Assembly: GCF_030817415.1 (NCBI RefSeq)
Contig: NZ_JAUSZI010000002.1
Coordinates: 1,116,001 to 1,180,000, forward strand
DNA: 64,000 bases
Direction of reading: 5' to 3'
Origin: Streptomyces umbrinus
GTDB lineage: Bacteria; Actinomycetota; Actinomycetes; Streptomycetales; Streptomycetaceae
The position numbers were made by a program, and so were the translations under genes. Every line of letters starts with the position of its first letter. The first letter of the stretch is position 1. Shown piece after piece: positions 8,714 through 18,281 of this stretch. Under the pieces are notes generated by a model. The model did not search any database. It saw only the letters and a program-made list of their open reading frames with translations, and was not told the origin of the DNA.

Positions 8714-9487
8714 GTGCCGAGTCCCCCGTTGCTGGCACTGCACGGCGTATGCAAACGCTTCGGTGTCATCGAGGTCCTCGACGACATCGAGCTGGAGATC
8801 CACGCCGGGCAGGTCGTCGCTCTGCTGGGCGACAACGGGGCGGGCAAGTCCACCCTGGTCAAGGTGATCTCCGGGGTCTCCCCCGCGGACCAGGGCTCCA
8901 TCGAGTGGGAGGGCCGGGCGGTCCACATCAGGCGTCCCCACGACGCCCGGGACCTGGGCATCGCCGCCGTCTACCAGGACCTCGCGCTGTGCGGAAACCT
9001 CGACGTCGTCGGCAATCTGTTCCTCGGGCAGGAGATCCGCAGGCTCGGGTTCCTCGACGAGGTGGAGATGGAACGCCGCACCAGAAGCCTGCTCGACCGT
9101 CTGACCCGGGGCATCCCCGATCTGCGCGCCCCCGTCGTCTCGCTGTCCAGCGGTCAGCGGCAGACGGTCGCCATCGCTCGTTCGCTGCTCGGCGACCCGC
9201 GGGTGCTCCTCCTGGACGAGCCGACCGCGGCGCTGGGATTCGAGCAGACCGGCGAGGTACTGGACCTCGTCGACCAGTTGCGTGACCGTGGACTTGGCGT
9301 CCTGCTCATCAGCCACAACATGGGTGACATCAAGGCTCTCGCGGACCGGGCGGCCGTCCTGCGACTGGGCCGCAACAACGGCTTCTTCGACGTGAACACC
9401 GCATCCCAGGAACAGATCATCTCCTCCATCACCGGCGCCACGGAGAACGTGCCCCGCCGGACGGCCTCCCAGGAGGCGGGATGGTGA
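8714..9487 (+). CDS. ABC transporter ATP-binding protein, single nucleotide-binding domain
   Basis: This 257-residue protein has one complete nucleotide-binding domain: Walker A GDNGAGKST, Q-loop near AVYQDLAL, signature LSSGQRQTVAIAR, Walker B VLLLDEPTA, and H-loop LLISHNMGD. Carbohydrate importers of the XylG/RbsA class usually carry two fused domains of about 500 residues. This one is half that length, like the FrcA type, and presumably works as a homodimer. The frame is open from an ATG at 8705, but that codon abuts the AAGGAG sequence. The GTG at 8714 sits at a proper distance from it, so I prefer it. The stop overlaps the permease start. Confidence 0.9.
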   Translation: MPSPPLLALHGVCKRFGVIEVLDDIELEIHAGQVVALLGDNGAGKSTLVKVISGVSPADQGSIEWEGRAVHIRRPHDARDLGIAAVYQDLALCGNLDVVGNLFLGQEIRRLGFLDEVEMERRTRSLLDRLTRGIPDLRAPVVSLSSGQRQTVAIARSLLGDPRVLLLDEPTAALGFEQTGEVLDLVDQLRDRGLGVLLISHNMGDIKALADRAAVLRLGRNNGFFDVNTASQEQIISSITGATENVPRRTASQEAGW

Positions 9488-10764
9488 AAGGGACGCGCGA
9501 CACCGCGGACAGCACACGGTCCGGACCCACCGCACCGGGAGCCGGGGCCGGCCGGCCGCACCGCGGGCGGGCCGTCGCCCGTGCCGCGGAGAAGGGGGTC
9601 GCGGCCTTCCGGCGCAAGCTGCGCGTCGGCGAACTGGGCTCGCTCCCCGTCGTCCTCGTCCTCGCCGCGGTCTGGATCACCTTTCAGTCGCTCAACTCGA
9701 ACTTCCTCTCCCCACGGAACCTGTCCAACCTCAGCGTGGACATCGTGGGTACGGGTCTGATCGCGGTCGGCATCGTCTTCGTACTGCTGCTCGGTGAACT
9801 CGACCTGTCGGTCGGCTCGATCAGCGGTCTCGCGGCGGCGGCCTTCGCCGTGCTGAACGTCAACCACGGTGTGCCGGAATGGCTCGCCGTCATCATCGCG
9901 GTGCTCGCGGGAACCCTGGCGGGAACCGTCCAGGGCTTCTCCGTGGCCAGAACCCGGGTGCCGGCGTTCGTCGTCACCCTCGCCGGACTGCTCACCTGGA
10001 ACGGCCTCATGCTCTACATCCTCGGGACCAGCGGCACCGTCAACCTCGACGAGAACGGACTCGTCGCCAAGCTGACCAGCTACTACTTCACCAACGACGC
10101 CGCGGCCTACGGTCTGGCGACGGGCGCGGCGGGCGTGGTCTTCCTGGTGTCCTACCAGGACGTGCGGCGACGCAAGGCCGTCGGCATGCCGCACCGCTCG
10201 CTCCGGGGGATCACGGTGCGCACGGGAGTGGTCGCGGTGGTCGCGTTCACCGCCGCGTATCTGCTCAACCGTTTCCAGGGGCTGCCGCTCGCGCTCCTGA
10301 TCTTCCTCGTGATGGTGGCCGGCCTCGACCTCGTGCTCCGCCGCACGCACTACGGGCGGCAGGTCTACGCACTGGGCGGCAGCGTGGAGGCGGCCCGGCG
10401 CGCCAGCCTCAGCGTGACGCGGGTGCAGACCGCGGTGCTCGCGGTCTCGGGCACCATGGCCGCGATCGGCGGCCTGTTCCTGGCCTCGCGCATCACGTCG
10501 GTGAGCCAGGGTTCGGGCTCGGGCGTCCTGCTGGTCAACGCCATCGCGGCGGCCGTCATCGGCGGCACCAGCCTGTTCGGCGGACGCGGTACCACCTGGT
10601 CCGCGGTGCTCGGCATGCTGATCATCCAGTCGATCGCCTCGGGAATGGCGATCACCGACACCCCCACGGCCGTCCAGTTCATCATCACGGGCGGAGTACT
10701 CTTCGCCGCGGTGCTCATCGACTCACTGTCGCGACGCTCCCAGCAGGCCCGCGGACGGGCTTGA
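9481..10764 (+). CDS. ABC transporter permease (BPD_transp_2 family)
   Basis: This is a 427-residue integral membrane protein with about ten hydrophobic segments. After a basic cytoplasmic N-terminus of some 45 residues comes LPVVLVLAAVWITFQSLNSNFLSPRNLSNL, typical of XylH-like permeases. The family signature region reads GELDLSVGSISGLAAA and later YALGGSVEAARRASLSV, GGTSLFGGRGTTWSAVLG. The start overlaps the ATPase stop by seven bases (ATGGTGA), indicating a tightly coupled operon of binding protein, ATPase and permease. No further gene of the operon follows; the next gene, a kinase, is 166 bp downstream and seems to have its own leader. Confidence 0.93.
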   Translation: MVKGTRDTADSTRSGPTAPGAGAGRPHRGRAVARAAEKGVAAFRRKLRVGELGSLPVVLVLAAVWITFQSLNSNFLSPRNLSNLSVDIVGTGLIAVGIVFVLLLGELDLSVGSISGLAAAAFAVLNVNHGVPEWLAVIIAVLAGTLAGTVQGFSVARTRVPAFVVTLAGLLTWNGLMLYILGTSGTVNLDENGLVAKLTSYYFTNDAAAYGLATGAAGVVFLVSYQDVRRRKAVGMPHRSLRGITVRTGVVAVVAFTAAYLLNRFQGLPLALLIFLVMVAGLDLVLRRTHYGRQVYALGGSVEAARRASLSVTRVQTAVLAVSGTMAAIGGLFLASRITSVSQGSGSGVLLVNAIAAAVIGGTSLFGGRGTTWSAVLGMLIIQSIASGMAITDTPTAVQFIITGGVLFAAVLIDSLSRRSQQARGRA

Positions 10765-10930
10765 CGCTCCCGTACGCATCCGCCGCGACCGGCTGGAAGA
10801 CCGTCCGGGCGGTATCTATCTGAAACGTCAAGTAATGGCCATAGGTTGCTCGGTTGCGTACACCAACTGTCCCTCCAGCACCTACTCTCGCCCCAAGTCC
10901 ATTCGACGATGAACAGGCGAGCTGAGGGCA

Positions 10931-13231
10931 ATGGAGCCACTTCGTCCCACGGATCCGGAGCACTTGGGACCGTACCGTCCTGTCGCGCGACTCGGCGCCG
11001 GAGGGATGGGGGAGGTCTTCCTCGCCCGGGACGATCAGCAGCGGACCGTGGCCGTCAAAGTCATCCGGCCGGAGCTGGCCGCGAACAGGGACTTCCGAAT
11101 CCGGTTCCGGCGCGAGGTGGACGCTGCGCGGGCAGTGAGCGGCAGGTACACGGCCACCGTCGTGGACGCCGACCCGGACGGCCCCGTCCCCTGGCTCGCC
11201 ACCGCGCACATCCTCGGTCCGACGCTGGCCGACGCGGTCGAGGAACACGGGCCGCTGCCACCGAAGTCGGTGCTCGCCCTCGGGGCCGGCCTCGCCGAGG
11301 CGCTGATCGCCGTGCACTCCGCGGGGCTGGTTCACCGCGATCTCAAACCGTCCAATGTGCTGCTCTCCGCCGAGGGCCCCCGGGTCATCGACTTCGGCAT
11401 CGTCCGAGCCACCGACGGCTACGAACTCACCCTGTCCGGTGTGCTGCTGGGCTCCCCGCGGTACATGTGCCCCGAGCACGCCACGGGTGACCCGATGGGC
11501 CCGGAGGGGGACGTGTTCTGTCTCGGCTCGGTCCTCGCCTTCGCCGCCACCGGGAACGCGCCCTTCGACGGTTCGTCGGCGGCCACCCTGCTGTACCAAG
11601 TGGTGCACGGTACACCGGATCTGACGGGTGTTCCGGATCCGCTGGACACCATCATCGAGCTCTGTCTCGACAAGTCCCCGACGGCCCGGCCCACTCCGGA
11701 CCGGGTGTCGGCGGCGTGCGCACCCGGTGGCGCCGACGCGCTGGACTGGGAGGGCTGGCTGCCGGAACCCGTGGCCGCCCGGATCAGTCAGCAGGCCGCC
11801 GACCTCATGGACCTGGACCTCGGGCCCGGATCGAGTGCGGACGTCGTCGAGCGGGAGCCCGCCCGCGCCCCCACCGGCCGCACGGCCGCCGCCGGTGTCC
11901 GCAGCGACCCGCGCGTGGCCGTTCAGCAACTCGTCACCGAGCGCCCGAGCTCCAGCCGTGTCGTCTTTCCCCATGCCCCGACGCCCAGCCCGCCGCCCGA
12001 GAAGTCGTCGCCCGACCCGGTCCCCCACCGCTCACGGCGACGGGCCCGGCCGCGCCCCTCCCGCCGTACGGTCCTCGCCGCCGCCGCGCTCGGCGTCGTC
12101 ACCCTTGGTTCCGGCGTCGCCGCACTCCTCGGTGAGCCGAAGGACCGGACCGAGCCGGCCCCGAAGCCGGCCGGTCCGGCGCCGAAGCCGCTGTGGGTCT
12201 ACCAGGGTGACGCGCTCGTCAAGGCACCGGCGACCTTCTACAAGGACACGGCCCTGCTGAAGTCGCAGTCGGGCGCGTTGTTCTGCCTCGGCCTCGCCGA
12301 CGGCACCCGCCCCCGGTGGACCTACCGGGGCGTCAGCCAGTCACCCACCCCGCCGCTCCTCGTCTCGGGCGACGTCGTCGCTCTCGGCACCGGCGCGACC
12401 GTGTTGGGCGTCGACCCGGTCACGGGCATCGAGCGGTTCTCCCTGGACTTCGGCGAGGACTTCCGGTTCGACACGCTGCTCGGCGGGTTCAGCGACCAGA
12501 GGGTCACCATCTCGGGTCTGCGGTTCAGCCGCCCGGACGGATCGCAGGGGTCGGCCACCTCCACGAACGTCGTCCTCAACACGGATCTGCGGGCGCGCCG
12601 GGCCAATGTCATCCCCATCAGCGAGGAGGACATCGGCCTCGATCTCAAGCCCGTCATGGCAGCCAGCCGCTTCGTCTACATGGACGGGCTGCACCGGCTC
12701 ACGGCCCGTGGCACCGCGAGCCGTGGGAACGTGCTGTGGCGCCGGCCCCTGAACTCCGACTCCGACGCCCGGTCGGCCCCGGTGGTGCTCGGCGGAACCG
12801 TCTTCGCCGTCGACAGCGAACTCATCGCCGTGGACCTGGAGTCCGGTGCGGTGCGCTGGCGGGTCAAGGAGGAGAAGGGCGGATTCGCCTCCGTCGCCGC
12901 CGCGGCCGGCACGGTGTACTGCACCACCAGGAACCCGCACGGCGTCCAGGCGTTCGACGCCGCCGACGGCACCCGGCGCTGGTTCCGCAGGACCCCTCGG
13001 CTCGATCTGGGCAACGCCCTCGTCGCGGGCGGCGGCTCGGTGTTCGTCACGGCCGCCCGCAACAGGGACGGGTTCTACGCGATCGACGCCCAACAGGGCG
13101 AGCTGCTCTGGAACTTCACAGACGGCCAGGACGCCGGCATCAACGACTGGCAACTCGCCTGCGACAGCAACGGCCCGCTGATCGCCCAGCACTTCAACAA
13201 GGTGTACGCCCTCCCGATACCCCGGGTCTGA
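10931..13231 (+). CDS. Membrane Ser/Thr protein kinase with PQQ-like beta-propeller ectodomain
   Basis: This is a 766-residue Hanks-type kinase. The catalytic domain (about 15-270) has the glycine loop LGAGGMGEV, Lys43 in VAVKVI, the catalytic loop HRDLKPSN with Asp137, and DFG in VIDFGIV. A proline-rich linker follows, then one membrane segment at about 379-400. The outside part (415-766) is a PQQ/WD-like beta propeller with repeats such as LIAVDLESGAVRWRV and FYAIDAQQGELLWNF. Propeller ectodomains of this kind are thought to sense extracellular ligands or wall fragments. It contains no PASTA repeats. A second, very similar kinase domain follows in tandem 63 bp downstream. Confidence 0.93.
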   Translation: MEPLRPTDPEHLGPYRPVARLGAGGMGEVFLARDDQQRTVAVKVIRPELAANRDFRIRFRREVDAARAVSGRYTATVVDADPDGPVPWLATAHILGPTLADAVEEHGPLPPKSVLALGAGLAEALIAVHSAGLVHRDLKPSNVLLSAEGPRVIDFGIVRATDGYELTLSGVLLGSPRYMCPEHATGDPMGPEGDVFCLGSVLAFAATGNAPFDGSSAATLLYQVVHGTPDLTGVPDPLDTIIELCLDKSPTARPTPDRVSAACAPGGADALDWEGWLPEPVAARISQQAADLMDLDLGPGSSADVVEREPARAPTGRTAAAGVRSDPRVAVQQLVTERPSSSRVVFPHAPTPSPPPEKSSPDPVPHRSRRRARPRPSRRTVLAAAALGVVTLGSGVAALLGEPKDRTEPAPKPAGPAPKPLWVYQGDALVKAPATFYKDTALLKSQSGALFCLGLADGTRPRWTYRGVSQSPTPPLLVSGDVVALGTGATVLGVDPVTGIERFSLDFGEDFRFDTLLGGFSDQRVTISGLRFSRPDGSQGSATSTNVVLNTDLRARRANVIPISEEDIGLDLKPVMAASRFVYMDGLHRLTARGTASRGNVLWRRPLNSDSDARSAPVVLGGTVFAVDSELIAVDLESGAVRWRVKEEKGGFASVAAAAGTVYCTTRNPHGVQAFDAADGTRRWFRRTPRLDLGNALVAGGGSVFVTAARNRDGFYAIDAQQGELLWNFTDGQDAGINDWQLACDSNGPLIAQHFNKVYALPIPRV

Positions 13232-13294
13232 AAACCCCGGGACCGGGCCCGTGATGCAATGGGGCCACTGAACAGATCTTGGGGCGGAGTGGGC

Positions 13295-14518
13295 GTGTTG
13301 AGCAACGGTGGGCCCGGCGCGGAAGGTTTCCAGCCGCTGGAGGACGGCGATCCGCGGATCGTGGGCGGCTACCGGCTGGTGGCGCGGCTCGGGTCCGGCG
13401 GTATGGGGCGGGTCTATCTCTCACACACGCCGGGCGGACGGGCCGTCGCCGTCAAGGTGATCCGGCCCGAGCTGGCCGAGAACGCCGAGTTCCGCAAACG
13501 GTTCCAGGCCGAGGTGGCGGCCGCGAGCCGGGTGCACGGGCTCTATACGGCCCCGGTCGTGGACAGCGACACCGAAGGCTCCGTCCCGTGGTGCGCGACC
13601 GCCTATGTGCCGGGTCCGTCCCTCGCCGACGCGATACGCGACCACGGGCCACTGCCGGTCGACACCGTGCTGCGGCTGATCGCCGGTGTCGCGGAGGCGC
13701 TGCAGGCGGTGCATCGCGAGGGCATCGTGCACCGCGACCTCAAGCCGTCGAACGTGCTGCTCGCCGACGACGGCCCACGCGTCATCGACTTCGGTGTCGC
13801 ACGGGCGGCCGACGCCACCTCGGTGACGCAGAGCGGCATGGCTCTCGGCACGGTCGCCTACATGGCCCCGGAACAGGCGCTCGGCGGCGAGGCCGCCCCC
13901 TCGGCCGACGTGTTCGCGCTGGGGCAGACCGCCGTGTTCGCCTCGACGGGCAGCGGCGCCTTCGGGGACGGGGACGCGCACGCGGTGCTCTACCGGGTGG
14001 TGCACGAACAGCCCGACCTCGGCCAAGTGCCCGAGGAGATACGGGAGTTGGTGGCGCGGTGTCTGCGCAAGCCCGCCGCCGAGCGGCCTTCCGTCGAGGA
14101 GGTCATCCGCTCTGTCCAGACGATCCAGGCGCATCGCGGTGACGAGGCCCGGTACACATCGGGGGCATGGCTGCCGGGCAAGCTGGCGGCGGGCATAGCG
14201 GCTCGTGCCGAAGGAGCCCATCAGGCCCACGCCCAGGCTCAGGCAGAGGCGGCTCCGAACTCTCAAGGTTCCGGCGGATTCGGGGCCCCAGGTTCTGGCG
14301 GTTTCGGGACCGCGGACTCCGAAGGCTTCGGGACCGCGGGCTCAGGCGGCGGCTTCGGCCCCGCCGGCTCCGGCGGTTTCAGCCCCGCGGCGGCCTACTC
14401 CCCCACCTCGCCGTCCCACGCGGCCCAGTCCCATGCCGCGCAGTCCCACGCCGCGCTGCCCGGACCGTTTGTGATGGGGAGTCCGGCCGCACCGGGTGCG
14501 TACACACCGACTCCTTAG
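13295..14518 (+). CDS. Ser/Thr protein kinase, truncated after the linker by an in-frame TAG
   Basis: As read, this is a 407-residue protein with a complete Hanks kinase domain (about 25-290): LGSGGMGRV, Lys54 in VAVKVI, HRDLKPSN with Asp148, DFG in VIDFGVAR, and APE in MAPEQALGG. The linker contains imperfect GSGGFG and SHAAQ repeats. Translation stops at TAG 14516-14518, inside a Pro/Gln run that continues in the same frame with a membrane segment and ectodomain to 15277. CAG at that codon would restore a 660-residue receptor kinase. The GTG at 13295 is chosen because GGAG precedes it; the upstream ATG at 13259 has no ribosome site. If the stop is real, the product is a soluble kinase. Confidence 0.85.
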   Translation: MLSNGGPGAEGFQPLEDGDPRIVGGYRLVARLGSGGMGRVYLSHTPGGRAVAVKVIRPELAENAEFRKRFQAEVAAASRVHGLYTAPVVDSDTEGSVPWCATAYVPGPSLADAIRDHGPLPVDTVLRLIAGVAEALQAVHREGIVHRDLKPSNVLLADDGPRVIDFGVARAADATSVTQSGMALGTVAYMAPEQALGGEAAPSADVFALGQTAVFASTGSGAFGDGDAHAVLYRVVHEQPDLGQVPEEIRELVARCLRKPAAERPSVEEVIRSVQTIQAHRGDEARYTSGAWLPGKLAAGIAARAEGAHQAHAQAQAEAAPNSQGSGGFGAPGSGGFGTADSEGFGTAGSGGGFGPAGSGGFSPAAAYSPTSPSHAAQSHAAQSHAALPGPFVMGSPAAPGAYTPTP

Positions 14519-15277
14519 CCCCAACCGCAGGAGCCGGCCGCCGCGCAGACCTCCCCGGTCAGCACGGACGGCGCGGGCCGCGGGGCCCGGCCCTGGGTGC
14601 TGTCGGCGGCCGCAGTCGTGCTCGTCGCCGGTGGGGCGGCCGCCGCGCTGCTGCTCGTCCAGGGGGAAGGCGACAAGGACGACACCGGGTCCGCGGAGGT
14701 GGCCGCGTCGCAGTCGGCTCCGAAAGCCGAGAAGTCCCCGTCGGCGTCCGGCTCCCCGTCCACCAAGGCGTCGAAGAAGCCGAAGCCCGACAAGTCCGTG
14801 CTGCCGTCCGGCCCTTCGGGGCCCGCGACACCCACACAGGCTCCGAACCCGGCTCCCCCGGCCGCGTCCAGCGAGCCCGCGGCGCCCAAGGCCCCTGCCC
14901 CGGTGACGTACTCCGCGATCCGGATGACCGCGAGCCACGACCTGTATCTGGCGGACACCCCGGTGCGCCCCAAGGCGGACACCGGCAGCTCGGACGAGGA
15001 TCTGACCTACGCCGTCTACTCCTCGGGCGCGGTCCTCGCCCCCGGCACCACCTCCGGCAGCTCCCTCGCCCTGCTGCCGGCGGGGCGGCAGGGAGGCGTG
15101 GAGGCGTGCAAGGGCGCGACCGGCTACAAGAGTTACATCTGGATCAAGGACCTGACCGCCGGCCAGCAGATGTGCGTCCTCAGCGGAACGGGACACGTGG
15201 GGCTGGTGACGTACCAGGGTTCGTCAGGCACGACGTACGCCACCTTGGACGTGAAGGTGTGGCGCGACGCTGTCTAG
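14516..15277 (+). pseudogene. Detached membrane and extracellular part of the second kinase
   Basis: This stretch is in the same frame as the kinase at 13295-14518, beginning with its TAG stop. It encodes PQPQEPAAAQTSP, then a membrane helix (VLSAAAVVLVAGGAAAALLLV), a Ser/Pro/Lys-rich extracellular stalk, and a small ectodomain of about 120 residues (YSAIRMTASHDLYLAD ... YATLDVKVW) typical of Streptomyces kinases. The GTG at 14597 could open a shorter frame, but no ribosome site precedes it, so independent translation is unlikely. Codon use and conservation of the frame after the stop argue that the nonsense change is very recent, is suppressed, or is a base-call error. Confidence 0.8.
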
Positions 15278-15332
15278 GAGTCGAATCTCCGGCCCCGTCC
15301 CGGCAGTTACTGGTCCCTGAGCGGCCTGGTCC

Positions 15333-18281
15333 CTACAACTCCTGGTCCCCGAAGGGGAGCGCGTCCAGGTCCCCGTCGAACTCCCCGACGTTCGGGAGCA
15401 TCAGCTCCAGGGCTTCCGACGGCTCGTCCTTGCGGCTGTCCGGGCCCAGGAGTGCCTGCTCGGTCCAGATGCATTTTCCGGTCGCGGTGTAGCGCGTGCC
15501 CCAGCGCCGGGAGAGTGCCGTGATCAGCTGCAGGCCGCGCCCGCCCTCGTCGGTGTCCGTCGCCCGGCGGATGCGGGGCATCGTCAGGCTGCCGTCGAAG
15601 ACCTCGCAGACCAGCTCGTCGTCGTGCAGGAGGCGCAGGCTGACGGGGCCCTTGGCATGGCGTACGACGTTGCCGACCAGTTCGCTGGCCAGGAGTTCCG
15701 TGGTCGGTGTCAGGCTGTCGAGGCCCCAGGCGGAGAGCTGCTCACGGACGTGGCGGCGGGCCTGGCCTGCCGCCCTGGGGTCCTCGGGCAGCGACCAGGA
15801 GGCCATCCTCTCCACGGGCAGGGCGTGCAGCCGGGCGACGAGGAGCGCCGCGTCGTCGGCGGCCTGGTGCTCGGCGGGGAGAAGACCGGCCGTGAGGGTG
15901 TCGCAGAGACGTTCCAGACGATCGCGCTCCCCGTCCGGGTCCACGTCTGTGATGTGTGCCGCGCGCAGCAGCCCGGCCAGGTCCGCCATGCCCTCGTCGA
16001 TCTCGCGCGTGGACGACTCCACGAGACCGTCGGTGTAGAGCACGAGCAGGCTGCCCTCCGGCACCGCCAACTCGACCGTCTCGAAGGGTGGTTCGGCCGC
16101 GCCCAGCGGAGGGTCGGGGGCCAGTTCCGGAAAGTGGACCCTGCCGTCGGGGTGGACCACGGCCGGCGGGGGATGGCCTGCCCGGGTGATGGAGCAGATC
16201 TGCGTGGTCGAGTCGTACAGCGCGTACAGGCAGGTGACGTACGACTCCTCGCCCATGCCGCCGACGATGTCGTTCAGATGGCTCATGATCTCGTCGGGCG
16301 GCAGTTCCAGGTCGGCGAGGGTGTGGACCGCCGTGCGCAGGCGGCCCATCGTCGCCGCCTCCGGCAGGCCGTGGCCCATCACGTCGCCGACCACCAGGGC
16401 CACCTGGCCGCCCGAGAGCGGGATGATGTCGTACCAGTCGCCCCCCACGTCCATGCCCTGTCCCGCGGGGAGGTAGCGGGCCGCCGCCGTGCAGGCCGAC
16501 GGGGTGGGCAGGTCCCGGGGGAGCAGGCTGCGCTGGAGTTCGCGGGATCGGTCGTGTTCGGCGTCGTAGAGCCTCGCCCGTTCCAGGGCCTGGGCGACCA
16601 GGGCGCTGATGGTGGTCAGCAGGGTGCGTTCGTCGTCGGTGAGGCGGCGCGGGCGGTCGAAGGCCACGACACAGACACCGAAGGTGACGCCGGACGCCGT
16701 CAGCGGCAGGAACGCCCACGCCTGTTTGCCCGCGCGCCCGGGCAGATCGGCCTGTCCCGGTGAACGCGCGACGAGTTCTTCGACGGAGGACAGGAAGAGC
16801 GGCGTGTCGGACGTGATCGCGTCCCAGCCCGGGTCGCCGGACATCCGCGGGCGGCGGTCGACGCTCGCGAGGAAGCCGTCCGGATAGCCGACCGCTCCCA
16901 CGGTGTGCAGCAACTCGCCCTCGACCGTCTGCACCAACAGTCCGGCGGCGGCGAACGGCGGCAGCACCCGCGGGGCGAGGGCGTCCACCACGTCCCGCGA
17001 GGTCGTCGCCTTCGCGAGCGCGGCCGTCAGCTCGGCTATCTGGGCGGCGCGTTCGGACGCGACCCGCTCGGCGGCCTGACGCTCCTCCTCGTGCCGCCGC
17101 CTCTCGGTGACGTCGGTGAAGTAGAGGGTGCGGCCGTCGGGACCGGGGACCAGCCGCAGATGGTAGCGGCGGTCGCCCTCCGGTATGTGTACGTCGAAGC
17201 TGGCGGGCTTGTCCTCCGCCGCGGCCTTGCGAAAGCGGCTCTCCATGCCGGACACCCGCTGCGCGGTGGGCAGTTCCCACAGGACACGCCCGAACAGCTC
17301 CTCCTCGGAGAGGCCCAGCGTGCGTTCCGCCTCCAGGTTGGCGAAGGTGATCCGCCACTCGTCGTCGAACGCCAGGAAGCCGTCGCTCATATGGCGCAGG
17401 GCGCGGCTGAGTGCGTCACGGGCGGACCGGGATTCGTTGCTCTCCCAGCCCACGCCGATCATCCGGAGGGGTTCGCCGTGTTCGTCGTACGTCGCCCGGC
17501 CGCGGGCCTGGGTCCAGCCGTACGTGCCGTCCAGGCCTCGGACGCGGTACTCCGCCTCGTACACCGTGTGGTCGCGGATCGCCCGCTGCGCGGCGCCCAG
17601 CGTCGGGGCGAGGTCGTCGGGGTGGACGATCCTCATCCAGTTCTCGATCTTGCCGGTGAAATCGGCCGGTCTGGTGCCGTAGAGCTCCAGGGCCGCCTCG
17701 TCCCAGATCAGGTCGCCGGTGCGGATGTCCCAGTCCCAGGAGCCGACGCTGACCTCCTTGAGGGCCTGCCGGAGGCGCTCGCCGCTGAGTTCGGTCTGCG
17801 CGGGCCCGGCCGGCGGGGTCGCCTGCGCCATGCGTTCCTCGGTCCAGGCGATCACGGCGCGCAGGAAGTCCCACTGCTCCGGGGTGGGTTCGCCCCCCGC
17901 ACCCATGACGACGGAGAGGGCACCGATGGTGCGGTCCCCGCTGGACAGCGGGGCGGCCGCCAGCCCGCTTCCCGGCCAGGTGCCCTCCACCGGCAGGGCC
18001 TGTCCGGTCGGTGTCCGCGGCGCCCAGACGCCGCTGCCCTGGTGCAGGGCGCGGGCGGGGGCCAGGGGGCCCTCCTGGTCGATGATCTCCCAGGCCCGCG
18101 TGAGGACCGGCGGGAGACCGGCGGCGGACACCAGCCGCAGGGCGGACATGGGGCCGCGAAGGTGGATCATCCCTCCCAGCGCACCGAGCTCGCCCACCGC
18201 GTGCTGGAGCGCCAACCGGAAGATCTCGCTCTCCGCGACACCTGGTTCCACCGTGCTGAGCAGAGCCAGCCGTGCGTTCAT
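15333..18281 (-). CDS. SpoIIE-type PP2C phosphatase with GAF-PAS-PAS-GAF sensors and HATPase domain
   Basis: This is a 982-residue soluble signalling protein. Domains in order: GAF (about 1-155), PAS with PAC (175-290; VGSWDWDIRTGDLIWDEAAL), second PAS (295-400; SDGFLAFDDEWRITFANLEAE), GAF (430-580), SpoIIE phosphatase (600-810; GGDWYD and GDVMGHG metal motifs), and HATPase_c (830-950; ELVGNVVRHAKG and GGRGLQLI). It probably acts on STAS anti-anti-sigma proteins and may have both phosphatase and kinase activity. The start at 18281 has no clear Shine-Dalgarno sequence and is preceded by an AT-rich stretch unusual for this genome. The gene is convergent with the kinase pair and divergent from rutA. 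Confidence 0.92.
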   Translation of the reverse strand: MNARLALLSTVEPGVAESEIFRLALQHAVGELGALGGMIHLRGPMSALRLVSAAGLPPVLTRAWEIIDQEGPLAPARALHQGSGVWAPRTPTGQALPVEGTWPGSGLAAAPLSSGDRTIGALSVVMGAGGEPTPEQWDFLRAVIAWTEERMAQATPPAGPAQTELSGERLRQALKEVSVGSWDWDIRTGDLIWDEAALELYGTRPADFTGKIENWMRIVHPDDLAPTLGAAQRAIRDHTVYEAEYRVRGLDGTYGWTQARGRATYDEHGEPLRMIGVGWESNESRSARDALSRALRHMSDGFLAFDDEWRITFANLEAERTLGLSEEELFGRVLWELPTAQRVSGMESRFRKAAAEDKPASFDVHIPEGDRRYHLRLVPGPDGRTLYFTDVTERRRHEEERQAAERVASERAAQIAELTAALAKATTSRDVVDALAPRVLPPFAAAGLLVQTVEGELLHTVGAVGYPDGFLASVDRRPRMSGDPGWDAITSDTPLFLSSVEELVARSPGQADLPGRAGKQAWAFLPLTASGVTFGVCVVAFDRPRRLTDDERTLLTTISALVAQALERARLYDAEHDRSRELQRSLLPRDLPTPSACTAAARYLPAGQGMDVGGDWYDIIPLSGGQVALVVGDVMGHGLPEAATMGRLRTAVHTLADLELPPDEIMSHLNDIVGGMGEESYVTCLYALYDSTTQICSITRAGHPPPAVVHPDGRVHFPELAPDPPLGAAEPPFETVELAVPEGSLLVLYTDGLVESSTREIDEGMADLAGLLRAAHITDVDPDGERDRLERLCDTLTAGLLPAEHQAADDAALLVARLHALPVERMASWSLPEDPRAAGQARRHVREQLSAWGLDSLTPTTELLASELVGNVVRHAKGPVSLRLLHDDELVCEVFDGSLTMPRIRRATDTDEGGRGLQLITALSRRWGTRYTATGKCIWTEQALLGPDSRKDEPSEALELMLPNVGEFDGDLDALPFGDQEL

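Noticed and set aside
7505..9535. 676-residue open frame on the minus strand
   Set aside because: It is antisense to the binding-protein and ATPase genes, which have clear domains and ribosome sites.
10931..13231. A PQQ-dependent dehydrogenase
   Set aside because: The propeller repeats belong to the ectodomain of a kinase; no quinoprotein active-site residues were seen.
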